The notes under the pieces were generated by a model. It ran no database searches. It was given only the letters and a program-made list of their open reading frames with translations, and had not been told where the DNA came from. Below are positions 11,301-23,275 of a stretch of DNA of 64,000 nucleotides, one piece after another; position 1 is the first letter of the stretch, and every line of letters begins with the position of its first letter. The stretch spans positions 496,001-560,000 of the forward strand of contig VWZX01009100.1 of assembly GCA_013399015.1 (NCBI GenBank), in the 5' to 3' direction. The DNA comes from Galbula dea. Lineage: Eukaryota; Chordata; Aves; Piciformes; Galbulidae. The translations under genes were made by a program, and so were the position numbers.

Positions 11301-13555
11301 GGCAAAGCCAACAGGGCTCCTTCCCATTCAAGCTGCCATCGGACAGATGCCCGTCCCTCTGTCTGTCTCCAGTTCCTTGGGAGAAGGGGGGGAGAAGGAC
11401 ACAGTCTTGTTCCCACCATCCCCTTTCAAAAAGCACCTCTTTGAGAGCCCTGGACACAGGAGACCTCTCTGCTCACAGCAAAGACTGCAGGAGGTGAGAA
11501 GGACAGCCTGCCCTCTCGGCCTCCCTACGGCCACGCTGGAATGAGCATTTCCATGGCTGCGGGAGGGAGCTGGGATGGCAGACAGCCTCCTGGCTTCCAG
11601 GCCTTCGTGCTGTGGCTTCAGCCCTGGAGATGGGATCTGGAAGGGACACCTCTCTTTCCAGAGCTGGACCAAGCACTGCCACAGTCATCCCACGCAGGCG
11701 TGTAGGCATCACTAACTTGAGCTGGCCTCTGCTGGACACGTGGAAAGGACAGCGAGGGGACACAGGGGCAGATCATCTTACATCTGCCTGCTGTGGGGTT
11801 TGGTACCTTCCTTCAGATCATCTGGCACTAGCCCTGTCAGAAACATGACACTGTGGGCCACGGAGCTGCCACATTCCTGTAGCTCCTGTAGGCATCATTA
11901 GCACCTCTCTCTCCTGCAAACACAAATCATCAACTGTCCCCTTTTAGGCTAATCCGAGAGCACTCCCAACTGGTCTCAAGTCCATGAAACCTCCTCAGAA
12001 GCGCAGGGAGTGGCAGCAATAAAGCCATACAGAGCTGGAAAAGAGACAAGAACCCCAAGCAGGTGGAGAAGATGGGTGCAGGAAGAAACCATGGGAGGAG
12101 CTGGGCATCCTGGAAGCAGAGGAGGAGAACTAGCTCCTCTCACAGAACTGCAGGAACTGGAAAGAATTACCCAGACCCCTCCAGTGGACCACTCTGCAGC
12201 ATGCTCTCCTCCCATTTCTCCAGCTTTCTATGGTCTCCTCTTTTCCCATCTCCCCACACTACCTGCAGAGCAATGGTCTCCATGGGACTTTACATACAGC
12301 CAGCACTCCATGTAGGTACTGAGCCCTGGGAACAGACTCTCTCATTCAACCAGGCCAGTGGAGCTTGGCCCTGGCTTCCTCCTCCTGCCACCTGCCCAGG
12401 CCACAGGCACAGCTAACCTGGAGCTGCAGGAAGGTCACAGCAGTGCCCTGGTCTCCACCCCCTCCCACTCTCTGGAAAGCTCAAGAGGATTCATAAGCAG
12501 GGAGGACAGGGCAAACCCTTGCTTCTTTAGAACAGAATGAAGAAGAGACAAACACAGACCTATTTTGTTTATGAGCTTAAAACTGAATCCAATGGCGCAT
12601 CTACCTGGGGATTTTAGATTAAATGGTTTAAGAAACTCAAATAGGCTTTTTAATCCGGTCAAATAAAAAGAGCCCCAAAGAAGCAAAGAATTCACCCTGC
12701 TGAGCCTCATGCCTGTGAAGCCAGCCAGGCAAGAACAGCTTTCTTCCTCCCTGCAACTCCTCCCCACCCTGGCATGGGACATGGTGTATTTGCCAAAATC
12801 TGGAAGCTCAGGATACACCCTGTTCAGGACTGGTGCAGGCTTCATTTTCCCAGGGACGACCCACTTCTACCATGCTGTGTAATGCTTTCTCCATCCTTCC
12901 TGTGCTCTCCTATGCTGTTCTTCTGGGCCCCTCCAGCTCACACCTGGCAGGCCATGAGAGCACAATGGTTACATCACCAGTGTCAGCCAAAAGCAACCCA
13001 GGAGAAGGCTCTGAAACCCCTAATCCCCATCCAACGCTCACATTTAGGCACTGTCTTTCATACCAACTACCTCCCCGAAGGCTTCAGAAGAAATGGGTGA
13101 GAAGACAAGGGGCTGAGCAGCCATGTGCTCATGAGATGCAGAAAGGAGGCCAGCAGGGTCTGCCAAGAGAAGTTCCTGCAGAGTGCAGCAGCTGGAGAGC
13201 CAGCCAAGGTCTGATAGAAAGAGACCAACGCTACATGGGCTTGGGGAGGTTGTTGAACATCTGGAGCTGAACCTGACAAGAAGCAGGAAGCAAAGGGGCT
13301 TGGTTGTCTACTGGATGACCACTTCTCAAGGACTTCCAGCCTCCTACCTCCTCCCATTATTGCATCTCACCAGCTTTGCATCAGAAACTGCCCCCTATTC
13401 CCCACTGCTGCTGCTGAACTCCGGAAATGCTCAGAACCAGCCTTCCCCTGCACATGCTCTGCAATAAAATCCCCGACTTGTGTCTCGCCTGCTCCAATGC
13501 TCAGAGCAGCTGGGACAATAGAACAGAGAGGCCCTAAATCCACCAGACTCACCCT
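11301..13555. other. Unique non-coding sequence
   Basis: About 2.2 kb of ordinary GC-rich DNA with short overlapping open frames on both strands and no recognised domain. Nothing regulatory stands out except an AT-richer patch at about 12540-12680. Confidence 0.5.
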
Positions 13556-13559
13556 AAAT

Positions 13560-13670
13560 AGCAATGGCCCATAATTTTGCCTGACATTCAGGAGCTTGTT
13601 ATTCTTTCCCCTCGTCGCCTGGCTGGAGCTGTTCAGATCCATCAGTGTTATTCTATGCATTAAACGGGAA
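13560..13670. promoter_or_regulatory. Short candidate CNE
   Basis: Contains CCATAATTTTGCC, GCTTGTTATTC, CAGTGTTATTC and TATGCATTAAAC (POU/homeodomain-like) in complex sequence ending at an A-rich run. Weak to moderate support. Confidence 0.3.
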
Positions 13671-14010
13671 AAAAAACAACTCAACAACAACCCAGAGAGT
13701 TTCCAAGCCTGCCCAGCAAGGGCTGAAGGGGCAGCATCCCTTCCTGTGCTGGCAGTGGCAGAAGAGGAGGGATCAGTGTCTCAAACCCAGACCCATCGCC
13801 TCTGCAGGGGAAGAGTGATGAGTGGGTCCTGCTGAGACTCTCAGCAGAAGCACACTCTTACCCCTTCCTCTGCTTCCATCCCTAGCAAGGGAGCTGCAAC
13901 CTCTCCCAGCCCTGTCAGCCTCCCACCTGTGCCCAGGAAAGGCTGCTGCACACTCCTCCTCAGCACCCACCAGTGGGGAGCTTTAACCACAACAGTTTGA
14001 GGATTGGGTT
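13671..14010. other. Unique non-coding sequence
   Basis: GC-rich unique DNA; no feature recognised. Confidence 0.45.
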
Positions 14011-14019
14011 TTTGTGGGG

Positions 14020-14065
14020 GTTTTTTTGTTGTTGTTGTTGGTTTGTTGTTGGGTTTTTTTTTTCC
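14020..14065. repeat. T-rich / (GTT)n low-complexity repeat
   Basis: A T7 run, four GTT units, then GGTTTGTTGTTGGG and a T9 run. Interrupted simple repeat. Confidence 0.9.
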
Positions 14066-15340
14066 CAGGCTGGCTCCAGCTGATTAAGGACCTGCAACAG
14101 GATGTAGGGATTACAGCAAAACCTGGCTCGGGATCAGCTGGGGCACAGAGCCAAAGGAGAGAGCGAGGATTGCCCCCAGCCTGGCTGCCAAACCGGCACT
14201 CGTCCTGTTGGGAGGCTGTGAGGGCTGGAGCTCTCTGCTGGAACAAGGGCCCTGCCCTCGCTGGCTCTGCTGGGGAATGGCCTGAAGCCCACATGAAGGG
14301 CAGGCTTGTGAGGATGAAGATTCTGTGGCTTAGAGGGTTTGCTGGAGAGAGGAAAATCCCTTACGGCTTCGCTCTTCATGCCTTCACAGAGGTGTGAGGG
14401 GGCAGGCAGATCCCCACCTCCTGTCCTGAGCAGCAGGAGCAGCCTGAGTTGGAGATGCCCTGTGATTCCCCCATCCCTCTGCCAGGATCTGCACCATGTG
14501 GAGCTTCTAGCAAGTATCCTGGAATAACACATGGCAAAATACTGTGTGCTGAGTTTTTAATCCAGGAAGAAGTGATCAGGGAAGGCAATAATCTCAGTTG
14601 GCACACAGAGCACAGCAGGATCTTGCTTCTGGGGAGGCATCAAGAGCAGAATTAGCTTCAAGGAGACTCTGGGGTTGTTTTTTTTTTCTTCTGTTAACAC
14701 TGATCCCTGCCTGGACCAGCAGCAGCCCCCAGCATCTTTCTAAAGTGCCTGTCACTGCAATATCCAACCGCTGTTGTCCCCTAGGGGACATCCCCCCATG
14801 CTTGGGTTTTCCAAGCCGCTCTTGGACCAGAGCAAGAGGGACAGTAGCAGTGAGAGAAGTCCTCCTGCTCTGACCTGAAGCTGTTAGCCTCAAGTCCTGT
14901 TTTAATCAGGTCTGGCAGAGCTGCTGCCTCGTTTCCCAGTCTACCACCTCAAAGGGAAAATTTGCTAGTGCTTTCTTGGGGACCTCTGTGGAAGCACTTG
15001 CAGAATCTGACTATGCCTCTCCCCCATGGCCAAATCGTGCCAGCTTCATACTGGCACATCTCCCTCTCCTAGTGACCCCCAGGGCTCTGTCTGAGTAAAG
15101 GAGATCATAAAGATGCCAGGATTTGGTCCTCTTTTCCAAGCACTCCCTGGCAAGACCTAGCAGCAAGAGAGGGAAGCTGCTCAGAGCAGCAGGAGGGGGT
15201 GGAAATCTGTCTGGCAGCAGCAGTGCAGAGACTTCTTAGTGCTGCCCACCAGACTCATCCTAGCAGAGAAACTCTGGAGTCAGCTCCTGCCGGCCTGGGG
15301 CTGTGGGGGGAAGGCAGGAGTTGATATTGCAGGCAGAGGC
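14066..15340. other. Unique non-coding sequence
   Basis: About 1.3 kb of GC-rich unique DNA. Open frames at 14014-14397 and 14134-14532 overlap on opposite strands and look unrelated to any protein family. Nothing else seen. Confidence 0.45.
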
Positions 15341-15344
15341 CACT

Positions 15345-15560
15345 GGGATACCATTGAAAGCTGCTAAATATGACCAGGTTAGCACTTTAGTCTTTAATGG
15401 CAGGTCACCATTAATAAACCCAAGGCCCCAGGGTGCAGTACTGAGCCTCCCTCCCCCCTCCCCGAAATATTCATTTCATTAACTTCACTGTGCGCATGCT
15501 CGGCACTGCTCAGCACCTGTCAGAGGGCTGGCAAGGGTTAAAGACATCTTACTGCAGAGC
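15345..15560. promoter_or_regulatory. Candidate CNE with NRF1-like site
   Basis: Contains TTTAGTCTTTAATGGCAGG, CACCATTAATAAACC, AATATTCATTTCATTAAC and, at about 15491-15502, TGCGCATGCTCG, which resembles an NRF1 site (GCGCATGCGC core, one side degenerate). A C-rich spacer at 15450-15465 divides two complex blocks. Confidence 0.4.
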
Positions 15561-15779
15561 TAAGCACTCTCTCCTGACACCATGGAGCAGGAGACCCCTG
15601 CACAGCACCCCTCTCCTCCCCATTGCTCCCCTCTACCTCTGGTTTCCCCAGCTCATGCTGTAGACTAGCCCACAGCTTTTGGACCCTGGGCAGCATCCTG
15701 AGTGGGGAATAAGCACTGTGCCAGGCCCAGGGGCAAAGGCCTGAGTGCTGGTGAAGGACAGCCAGAAAAGATGGCTCTT

Positions 15780-15890
15780 AACCCCATCTCCAGCACTGGC
15801 TCCTTCTCTGGCCTTCAGGAAGTCACTTCCCGTCACCATGCCTTCCTTTCCCCATCTGCAGAAGGAAGACAGCAGCACTGACAGCTACAG
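15780..15890 (-). repeat. Probable MIR/CORE-SINE-like fragment
   Basis: The order CAGGAAGTCACTTCCC, TTCCTTTCCCCATCTGCAG, then ACAGCAGCACTGACAGCTAC follows the reverse complement of a MIR-type SINE (AAGTCACTT, then CTCAGTTTCCTCATCTGTAAA, then ATAATAGTACCTAC). Diverged. Orientation is taken from that order. Confidence 0.5.
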
Positions 15891-15894
15891 CAGG

Positions 15895-17690
15895 CAAGAA
15901 GGGCAGAGAGGAGTTCCTTTGGATCCAGGCAGGGAAGAACCCCACAAATAAAAAGAATGTACAAACAATAAAGGCCAAATCCTGCTCTCAGGGATGCTGG
16001 AATGAGTCATGGGATTGCCCCAGTATATAGAAGGGTGAACTTGGCCATTGCAAAGGGTGAGTGGCAGAGAGGGGCTGCTGGAGCCTGTGCAGGGCAGGAG
16101 ACCACTCCAGCCTCACAAACGCTCCTGCAGAGGCCTCTGGTCCTGGTGACTTCAGCATGGAGGACAGGGAAGGACGAGGTGAGAGGAAAGCACAAGGATT
16201 GGGCTTTGCTCCACCTGCTTTCACTGTGATGTTGGCTGTTTCCTGGAGGGGTGGTGGGAGGGGAGGAGGGACAAATGCATGTCCCAGCTGCCAAAAATCC
16301 CATACCAAGCCTCTATCGATCTGCCCTACTTGGCAACTCAAGCTGCAGCCACTGTCTGTGGTGTTGGATCAATAAGACTTGGGTGGACAGGGAGGGAAGG
16401 CAGGGTCTTTAGGGGGAAGTATTTTGATTTTTAGAGTGACTGCAGAGTCAAGGAAGAGAAAACACTGGGACTGAAGCTGCAATTTAGTTTGGACCCAATT
16501 CAAATACCTGCTGACTCCTTTACACTGGGGCCCCAGGGACCTCCTGCACATGGGAGCTGACCCAGCCTCTCTTCTCACTGTCCACCCACAAGAGCCTCTT
16601 GTCTGCCCTGGATGCTCTCAGCACAGATGTGCAGGTCACAGCAACAGGCCAGTAAGCCACTAACAACAGTATGGACACTGTGTGCATGCTGATTCTCCAG
16701 AAGCTCCCTACAGATCATCCCCAGGGACCTGGGGAGAGGCAGGGACTCCTGCAGCCAGATGTGAAAGAAAGGCCATGCAGCAAAAAGAGCCTCTGGAGAT
16801 GCCTCAAGTGCCCACGTGGCACTTCAGGATGGCTTTTGCAGTCTGACTATCGCTAAGGCCAGTCAGATGGGGGAAGTTCTGGCCATGGTTCTGATAGCTA
16901 GGCTGATTCAGCAGAGACAAGAAGCTCTGATGGGCCAGCCCACAAAACTTCCATCCTGCTTAGTGGGAAGCATCATGCATTGCCCAATGGCCTCTCCACA
17001 AAGAAGATCACAGCCTGGTAAGACACATCGAACCAGGCAGGTCAGGCACTGGGGAGCAGATGACCACTACCTAACCCTTCTATCTTTCTGGGCCAGGAGA
17101 TCACTTTCTTATGTTCAGATTGCACAGCAGGGTCACCACTGCCGAGCCCTGGAGTGCAGGTGACCTGCTGATACAGAGGAGAGCCCTGTGGCTGAACGCT
17201 CTGGTCACCCTGTGATTTTGTGTCCATAACTCCATCAGGACAAGGCAGCAGAGGCAGATGAGCAAAGCTTATCCTAACAGAGAGGGCTGCTGGGTAGGGC
17301 CAGTTCCAGCAGCAGGAGAGCCCAGTTCCTAATGCCAAGAGCCAGCAGCAGCTCCAATGAGAGCTGGCTGCAAGGGGGACGGTGCTTTGGGTGTCACCTC
17401 CAAATGCCCTTTGGATAGATATGGAGAGAGAGAGAGAGGGAATCTGCAGTTGTTCCAACGTTTCTTGCTCAGCAGAACAACTGTTGCAGTCCTTTTAGTA
17501 CAAACCAGCAACTGTTCCCAAAAGCACAGCCTCCTCAGCTCCTGCCCTTAAAAAAACCCCAACCACCCATCTCCAAAACGCTGCCTTCTGAGTCAGGGCA
17601 AAAATGTTATTAACAAAAACATCACTCAGGGGTGGGACACCTGCTCCCTGACAAGCAACTGGCCTGGCTGCCCATGGTTAGGGTATTACA
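15895..17690. other. Unique non-coding sequence
   Basis: About 1.8 kb of ordinary DNA. A short GA run (17421-17439) is present. Overlapping open frames on both strands show no domain. Nothing else recognised. Confidence 0.45.
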
Positions 17691-17694
17691 TCAG

Positions 17695-18260
17695 GCCCCA
17701 AAAAGAGAAAGGAAAGGGAGGGAGAAGGGGAGAGAGTGGAAAAGAACAGGCAGAGGGAGGATGACAGCAGAAGGGAGTAACAAAGACAAAGAAGAGCAAG
17801 AGAGGGGAAGCAGGGAAAGAAAAGAGCAAGTGCAAGCACATGTGAGAGACGGTGCAGGAGCGAGAGTGTGGGGGGGAGAGCAGGAGAGTGTGTAGCAAGT
17901 GGCAGTGTGTGTGCAATAGTGTGGTAGTGCATATGGGTGAGAGAGTCTGCAAGTGTGTATGCATATGGCAGAGACTGGAGCTATGATGAGGAAGAGAAGA
18001 GTAAGGAAGGGAGAATGATGCCACAAAAAGCAGAAAAAGCTTGGAAAAGTATGACAAGAAAATAGGGAGGAAGAGAGGAACAAAAGAAAAAGTGAAGGCC
18101 AGCAAATAATGAGCCTGGTGAAGGGCAGGGAGGGAGGTATGGGAAGAGGAGGTGGGGACACTTGGGACAGGGCAGAGCCAGGGTGAGGGTCAGGAAGAGA
18201 GAGGAGAGGGAAAGAGAGAAGGGGACAGAAGGGGAAAAAGGAATAAAAGAAATAAACAGG
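17695..18260. repeat. Long polypurine (GA-rich) tract
   Basis: About 560 bases of mostly A and G on the plus strand, with a GTGTGT/GCATATG-bearing interlude at about 17885-17985. It is irregular rather than a clean tandem repeat. Long Leu/Ser/Phe-rich open frames on the minus strand (for example 17691-18374, 227 codons) come from this composition and not from a protein gene. Such tracts can form triplex (H-)DNA where mirror symmetry exists. Confidence 0.9.
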
Positions 18261-18274
18261 GGGGAGGGAGAGAA

Positions 18275-18430
18275 AGATGTCTATTAAAAACCTCAGTGCA
18301 TAACACAAAATGTCAGGGTTTATAGCTTCATTCTTGGCATTGCTGGTACTGAGAACCCCACACAGAAATGTCACTGCTTGTCATGTTTAATCACCTGCTA
18401 TTTGTTAACACCTTCGCTGCAAGGAGTCTG
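18275..18430. promoter_or_regulatory. Candidate CNE
   Basis: Directly after the purine tract, complexity rises: CTATTAAAAACCTCAG, TTATAGCTTCATTC, TGTTTAATCACCTGC (homeodomain plus E-box) and TTTGTTAACACC. Composition suggests a regulatory element; conservation not tested. Confidence 0.35.
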
Positions 18431-20800
18431 CCCCTCACCCCTCGCAGGCTCTCCTTTTGGAGGAGAAATCAGGAGAACACGGCTCTGCCTTTCAGCTCTC
18501 TTTGGGTAGCTTCAGTCGGACCCAGAGCTGGCGAGGGGAGGCCAGGCAGGGCAAGTACATGGGGCACGGCTGATTGCTTTCCAGATGGGGCTTCCAGCCC
18601 AGGGCAGGCCTCTGGCAGGCTGCAAGGTGCCTGGCCAACCAGGTTACTGACAGGCACTGCGCTGGGGAGGCTGAAGATGTGCATACACGAGACCGGGATG
18701 GAGGATGCTCCTGGGAGGGCAGGACAATGCTAGGAGCAGCAGGGAGCAAGATAAGTGAGGTGGGTTGGTGGAGAGAATGAGTTCAGGGCAGAGAAAGGCA
18801 CAGCTCTGTGAATCAACATGTGTGTGTAAACCAAGGTGCATGGGACAGTGAGTGAAAGGGCAGGGAGGAACAGGGTACCAGGACCTTCCTCCTGGTGCAC
18901 CTACCCCTCGTGCTCCCATCCTGCCCATGTCCTGTGCTGAACATATATGAACAAAATCCCTGAAATCCAGGCAAGTCTGGAATTCTCCAATCTGTTTGCT
19001 TGAACAGCAACTGTCACATAAAAGCAAACATCCAAAGCTATTAAATGCACAGTTACAGCTCCTTGTCCTGGCATCTGCACTGGTGACTTTGCTCTAGTTC
19101 CTCCCAAAGCCTTGGACTAACATTTTTTATTTATGCTGGTTTTCCCCTGTGTCAGGCACTTGTGCCCCCACTGTCTGCACTTCCCACCCAGCTGCATACT
19201 GTCTGTCTGACATCACACTGCACTACTAGAGAAATTATTTTGAGGTCACCACTAGACAAGACTTTTCCCTCCTATTTCATGCACTCCCAACTGTAAAGAT
19301 ATCAAAACCTCTTGGCCACAGCAGGGCTCTGTCATATGAGCAAAGAAAACCTAATTCTACAATTCTTAGGCTTATGGAAAGAAATAAAGCACCACACACA
19401 CACACACACTAAATGAATAAAAAATTAAAGATGTGTATGCAAAGATCATGGGTGCAGCTGTTTTTGTTCTAACCAAAGGATGGTACTCAGCACTGTTCAA
19501 CACAAGTGAGGGCTCAGCCTTGGCACGCTTTTGCCCCACACTCTGAATTGCTTACGTCAGTGGGCAGCATTTTGGAAGTGCTGATGCCAGTGAAGTGAGA
19601 CTTCCCCTCTCAGAAATGAGAATTTGGGGAGCTGAAGAAATGACAACAGGATGAACTGAAAGGGGATCCTAAATGCATCCAACCTCTTTCTCATGCATTT
19701 GAACAAGAAAAATCTAGCAGAAGGCACTGGCTGCCTGGAGATCAGTGCAGAGGTTTCTGCTCCAGCCTCTCGTGACTGCTGGGTGCTGGTTCCCTGTGTG
19801 CCCAGATCCCTCCTGAGACTCACAGAGCTGATGGCTGCAGCTGCAGGACCAAGGGGCTTCCCAGCACCAGTGTCATCAAGAAACTAAGGACACACTAGAG
19901 GAACATCCCATACAGAAAAAAACCTGCAGAAACTCAGTGCTCATCTCTCTCTGATCCCTACAATACCACATTAAAATCCAGTTTAGACCATCCAGGACAG
20001 GATATCAGACTAAACTAAGAACCTCCAAGGCCAAATCAGGCAGTTCTGGAAATCCAAACTCCAGAGTGTGTTTGGACTTCACACCTTGGTCTGCAGTGGC
20101 GATGGCTGTGTGTTTCTTCCCATATTTTCTCATGCATTTTCCTCACAACAGTGTTCTTCCTGGTCTTTTCTGACTGAGAGCCTTAACAGTCTCCAAAACA
20201 GAGTCTACATCTTAAACTCACCACACTGTGGGTGGTGGGGAAACCTGCACTGGTGTTCCTTACTGCCCCTGCACCGAGGACAGGGACTTCTGCTCCGCCT
20301 GACACCTTTCCCAGGCACCCACAGCCCCCACAAAACTCCACAGATAAATTCAGGTCTGGTTTTTGAGCCCAAGAACAACAAGGCTGTGACAAGTGAGTCC
20401 AGCCATTGACTGCTGTCCCCAAGATGGGGAGAGCAGGCAGAAGCTCAGCCCTCAGCTTGGGCACAGTGGTTGCTGCCCCTGTCCTGAAGGACCAGCACAA
20501 GGCCCAGGAGCCACCCCAAGTCCTATTCTGGGAACGGGAACAGTACACAGAAAGGCCTCGCACTGGCCTTTCGCCAAGGATAAAATTCACCCTTCTGAAC
20601 ACAGGCCAAGATGATCTAAAGTGACTACTGGCTTTTGTTGCCCAACTTGAGTCACCTTAAATGGGCCTATTTTTCACAGTGTCAGTGCGCAGCACAGCTG
20701 AGGATCAGGCCTCTTGAAGATGTCTAATACTGCATGTCCAATCCCCGCCTTAACAAGAAAGACCAATATTTTTCTCCTCTGTGACTTCTTCCAGACTGGT
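18431..20800. other. Unique non-coding sequence with a small CA run
   Basis: About 2.4 kb of ordinary DNA. A (CA)8 run lies at about 19393-19409. A short complex patch at 20625-20700 (GAGTCACCTTAAATGGGCC) may be regulatory, but the evidence is thin. No gene recognised. Confidence 0.45.
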
Positions 20801-20804
20801 CAGA

Positions 20805-21270
20805 CCTTTTATCTTTTTTTTTTTTTTTCCCACTCCCCTCCCTTCTCCTTGTTCTTTTCTTTTTCAGCTTTTTATGAATTTCTCTCAGCTTTCCTCCCTC
20901 ACCCCCCTCAAGGTCATGAGGCTCATTTCCACGTTGAATATTTACTCAGCAAGCCAGGTCTTTTCACAAGCGCTCACCACAAATATGCTTTCTGATAAAG
21001 TCCAGAGAAAAGAAACTATAAAACCCAAACCAGCATCAAAAATAAATAATAAAAGAAAATCTCAAGAGGGAAAACTGGGACTGTAACAGGGCAGGATATT
21101 TCAACAGAGAAAGCCAGCAGGTAAAACACCCTTGGAGTTAGTTTACTCCATTTCCCTGCATTTCCTCAATCATTTTCTTGCTCTCTTTTCTTGTTTGCTT
21201 TTCTGGCTGTTTTTGTTCTGCTGGTAGGGCTGTGCCACCTCGATGAGGGAGACTGTTAGATTTAACCTCT
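20805..21270. promoter_or_regulatory. Candidate CNE with pyrimidine-rich entry
   Basis: A T-rich/pyrimidine run (20810-20870) leads into complex sequence: TTTTTATGAATTTCTC, GGTCATGAGGCTCATTTCC, GTTGAATATTTACTCAGC, AAATATGCTTTCTGATAAAG and later CCCTGCATTTCCTCAATC. The core (20865-21010) is the most CNE-like part. Confidence 0.4.
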
Positions 21271-23125
21271 TCATCCACATCCCTTGTTCAAAGGTTCACC
21301 TGCTCCTTTCTGACAGTGACCCAGCAGCTCCAGCCCAGCCAGAGCAGGGCAGTTTACAGCTACGCAGTTTGCTTGTTTTTTCCTAAGCCCATTACTTGTA
21401 AGCAGCTTGCATAAAGCATCAGGGTTTGTACCTACCCTGGCTAATACACAGCACAACATGGTGCAGCCAGAGATCACCCAAAGGAAGGTCAAGCCCTGCT
21501 CTCCCCTCTCAGGAATGGATGGGACCCTTCACAGCAGTATGCTAAGAGGGACTGGGTCCTGGAGAAGCTTTTGCATACTTAATTATCAAGTCAGCTCACA
21601 GACCAATCCTACAGACTGTCTGAAGTGAAGAGCAGCTTCACCAAGTCTGTATTCTCCAGGTCAGGGTAGGTCTCCAGACTGCCCAGCCTTCCTCACTGCT
21701 CAGAGATGTGGCAATTTTGATAAACCTCCAACTCCAAAGCAACAAAATTTGACCAACACTGTGTGACTTTGAAAATCCATGCCTCAGGCTTGCAGTGCTC
21801 AAGCAAGATTTAAAATTATTTCCTAGTGACATCATTTCAATCTCCATTTGACCATCGGTAGACAGCTACTGGCCCTCACATGAAAGGTAGGTATTCAAAA
21901 TGTCAATTCACTCACTAATACTTGGCCTCCACAGCCACTGGGAAAGGATAAGGAAAGTAACTCTGCTGGCTTTTGTAGGCAAGTCATGGGTTTATGCCCA
22001 AGAGTACATCTAGACCACAACCTCCCAAGGGAGACAAGCCACAACCTCCCTGATGACAAAGCCAGGTTTGGGACAGCAAGCATACAGTAACAAAAGGCTC
22101 CTACCAACCAGGACTCCCGAGGAACACTACCTGGAGCTTCTCTGAAAGCAATTCCCTTCTTTTTCTTGAGACATTAGGGCTCTCTGCCTTCTCCTGACTC
22201 TAGAGCAGTCACTTTAGGTTGTTTAATGTTGCTCCTTTTTTATGAGCCCACAATGGAAAACCAGAAATCTTGGGATTCCTCCTAGCAGGAGAGAGGTGAT
22301 TCACAGCTACACTGCCTGTCATCCACAGCTCTCCCTTGTTCTCCAGCCATGGCCCTAAGGCATCCCCACTGCTCCCAGGTGAACAGCTCCCACCCACTCC
22401 CCACCCAGCAGTCGCTTGCTGCCAGCCCACGTCCTGCCACAGAGCAGACCTGGCTATCCTGTTTCCATGGAGCCTGACCTCCTGGAGGTTGCAGAAATAC
22501 ACCCTTCCATAAACAGATACTTATGCTACTGAGGAAAGCCTCAGCCCGCTATCATGATACTCATGATACATGGTGGTTTGGGTAGCTAGTTGTAAATATA
22601 TTAATGCAGTATTTTGAGCAATTAGCAGCACTTTAGGAACTGTGCAGAAGCCCAGCTCTGCAGAGCCATACTCCCTAGGCTGACAGTGCCACTGACACCA
22701 GGAACAGCAGGTTCCTTGACAAGCACCAGAGCAGAGCCATCACAGCGGCCCACGTTTGGGTTCACCAGCACCACAGAAATGAAACAGAAACAGCAAGTTA
22801 CAAGTTTTACCGGGCAGTCACAGCCCTGAGATAAAATACAGTTGCAAAAATACTTTGATTTCGAGTGCTTCTGGCCACTGACAGCAGCAGGGCGAGGGGG
22901 AGAGCAGCATGCTGGCGGCAGCGCTGCTGTCCTGAGCGGCAGCACGCTCGGAGGAGTGGGGAAGGGTCCTGGAGGCTGCTGTGCTGGAAGGCAAGACCCC
23001 TGCGGAGGTTGGGATCTGAGCTGGGTGTTCCCACACTGCACACAGATCCCTGTGACCCTGCTGTCTCCCTGGCACAGCCTGTCTCGTCTCACGGAGTGCT
23101 GCTCGCCCTCCCTCCTTTCCTCCCA
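21271..23125. other. Unique non-coding sequence
   Basis: Ordinary unique DNA. An AT-rich, homeodomain-word patch lies at about 22545-22640 (ATCATGATACTCATGATAC direct repeat, then TATATTAATGCAG). A 302-codon minus-strand frame spanning 22622-23530 lacks any recognisable domain and runs through a CNE-like block, so it is not called. Confidence 0.45.
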
Positions 23126-23129
23126 GCGC

Positions 23130-23275
23130 GCACATGGCTTTAATGTTTTTATTACCTGTTTGACTCGCTGCCTTATTGCTTCTCCTCTTAATGGGGCTGT
23201 AACCGTGGAAACGAGGAATAAACGGCCACCAGAAAATGAGATGATTAAACAGGTCACCCTGGCAAAACAAACTCC
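23130..23275. promoter_or_regulatory. Candidate enhancer/CNE with RFX X-box-like site
   Basis: Contains TTTAATGTTTTTATTACC, CCTCTTAATGGGGC and, at 23199-23212, GTAACCGTGGAAAC, which fits two RFX half sites with a two-base spacer. Then GAGATGATTAAACAGGTCACC. High-complexity, repeat-free, and clearly different from the GC-rich flanks. Confidence 0.5.

Noticed and set aside
17691..18374. 227-codon Leu/Ser/Phe-rich frame resembling a membrane protein
   Set aside because: It is the complement of a polypurine tract; hydrophobic-looking translation is a compositional artefact.
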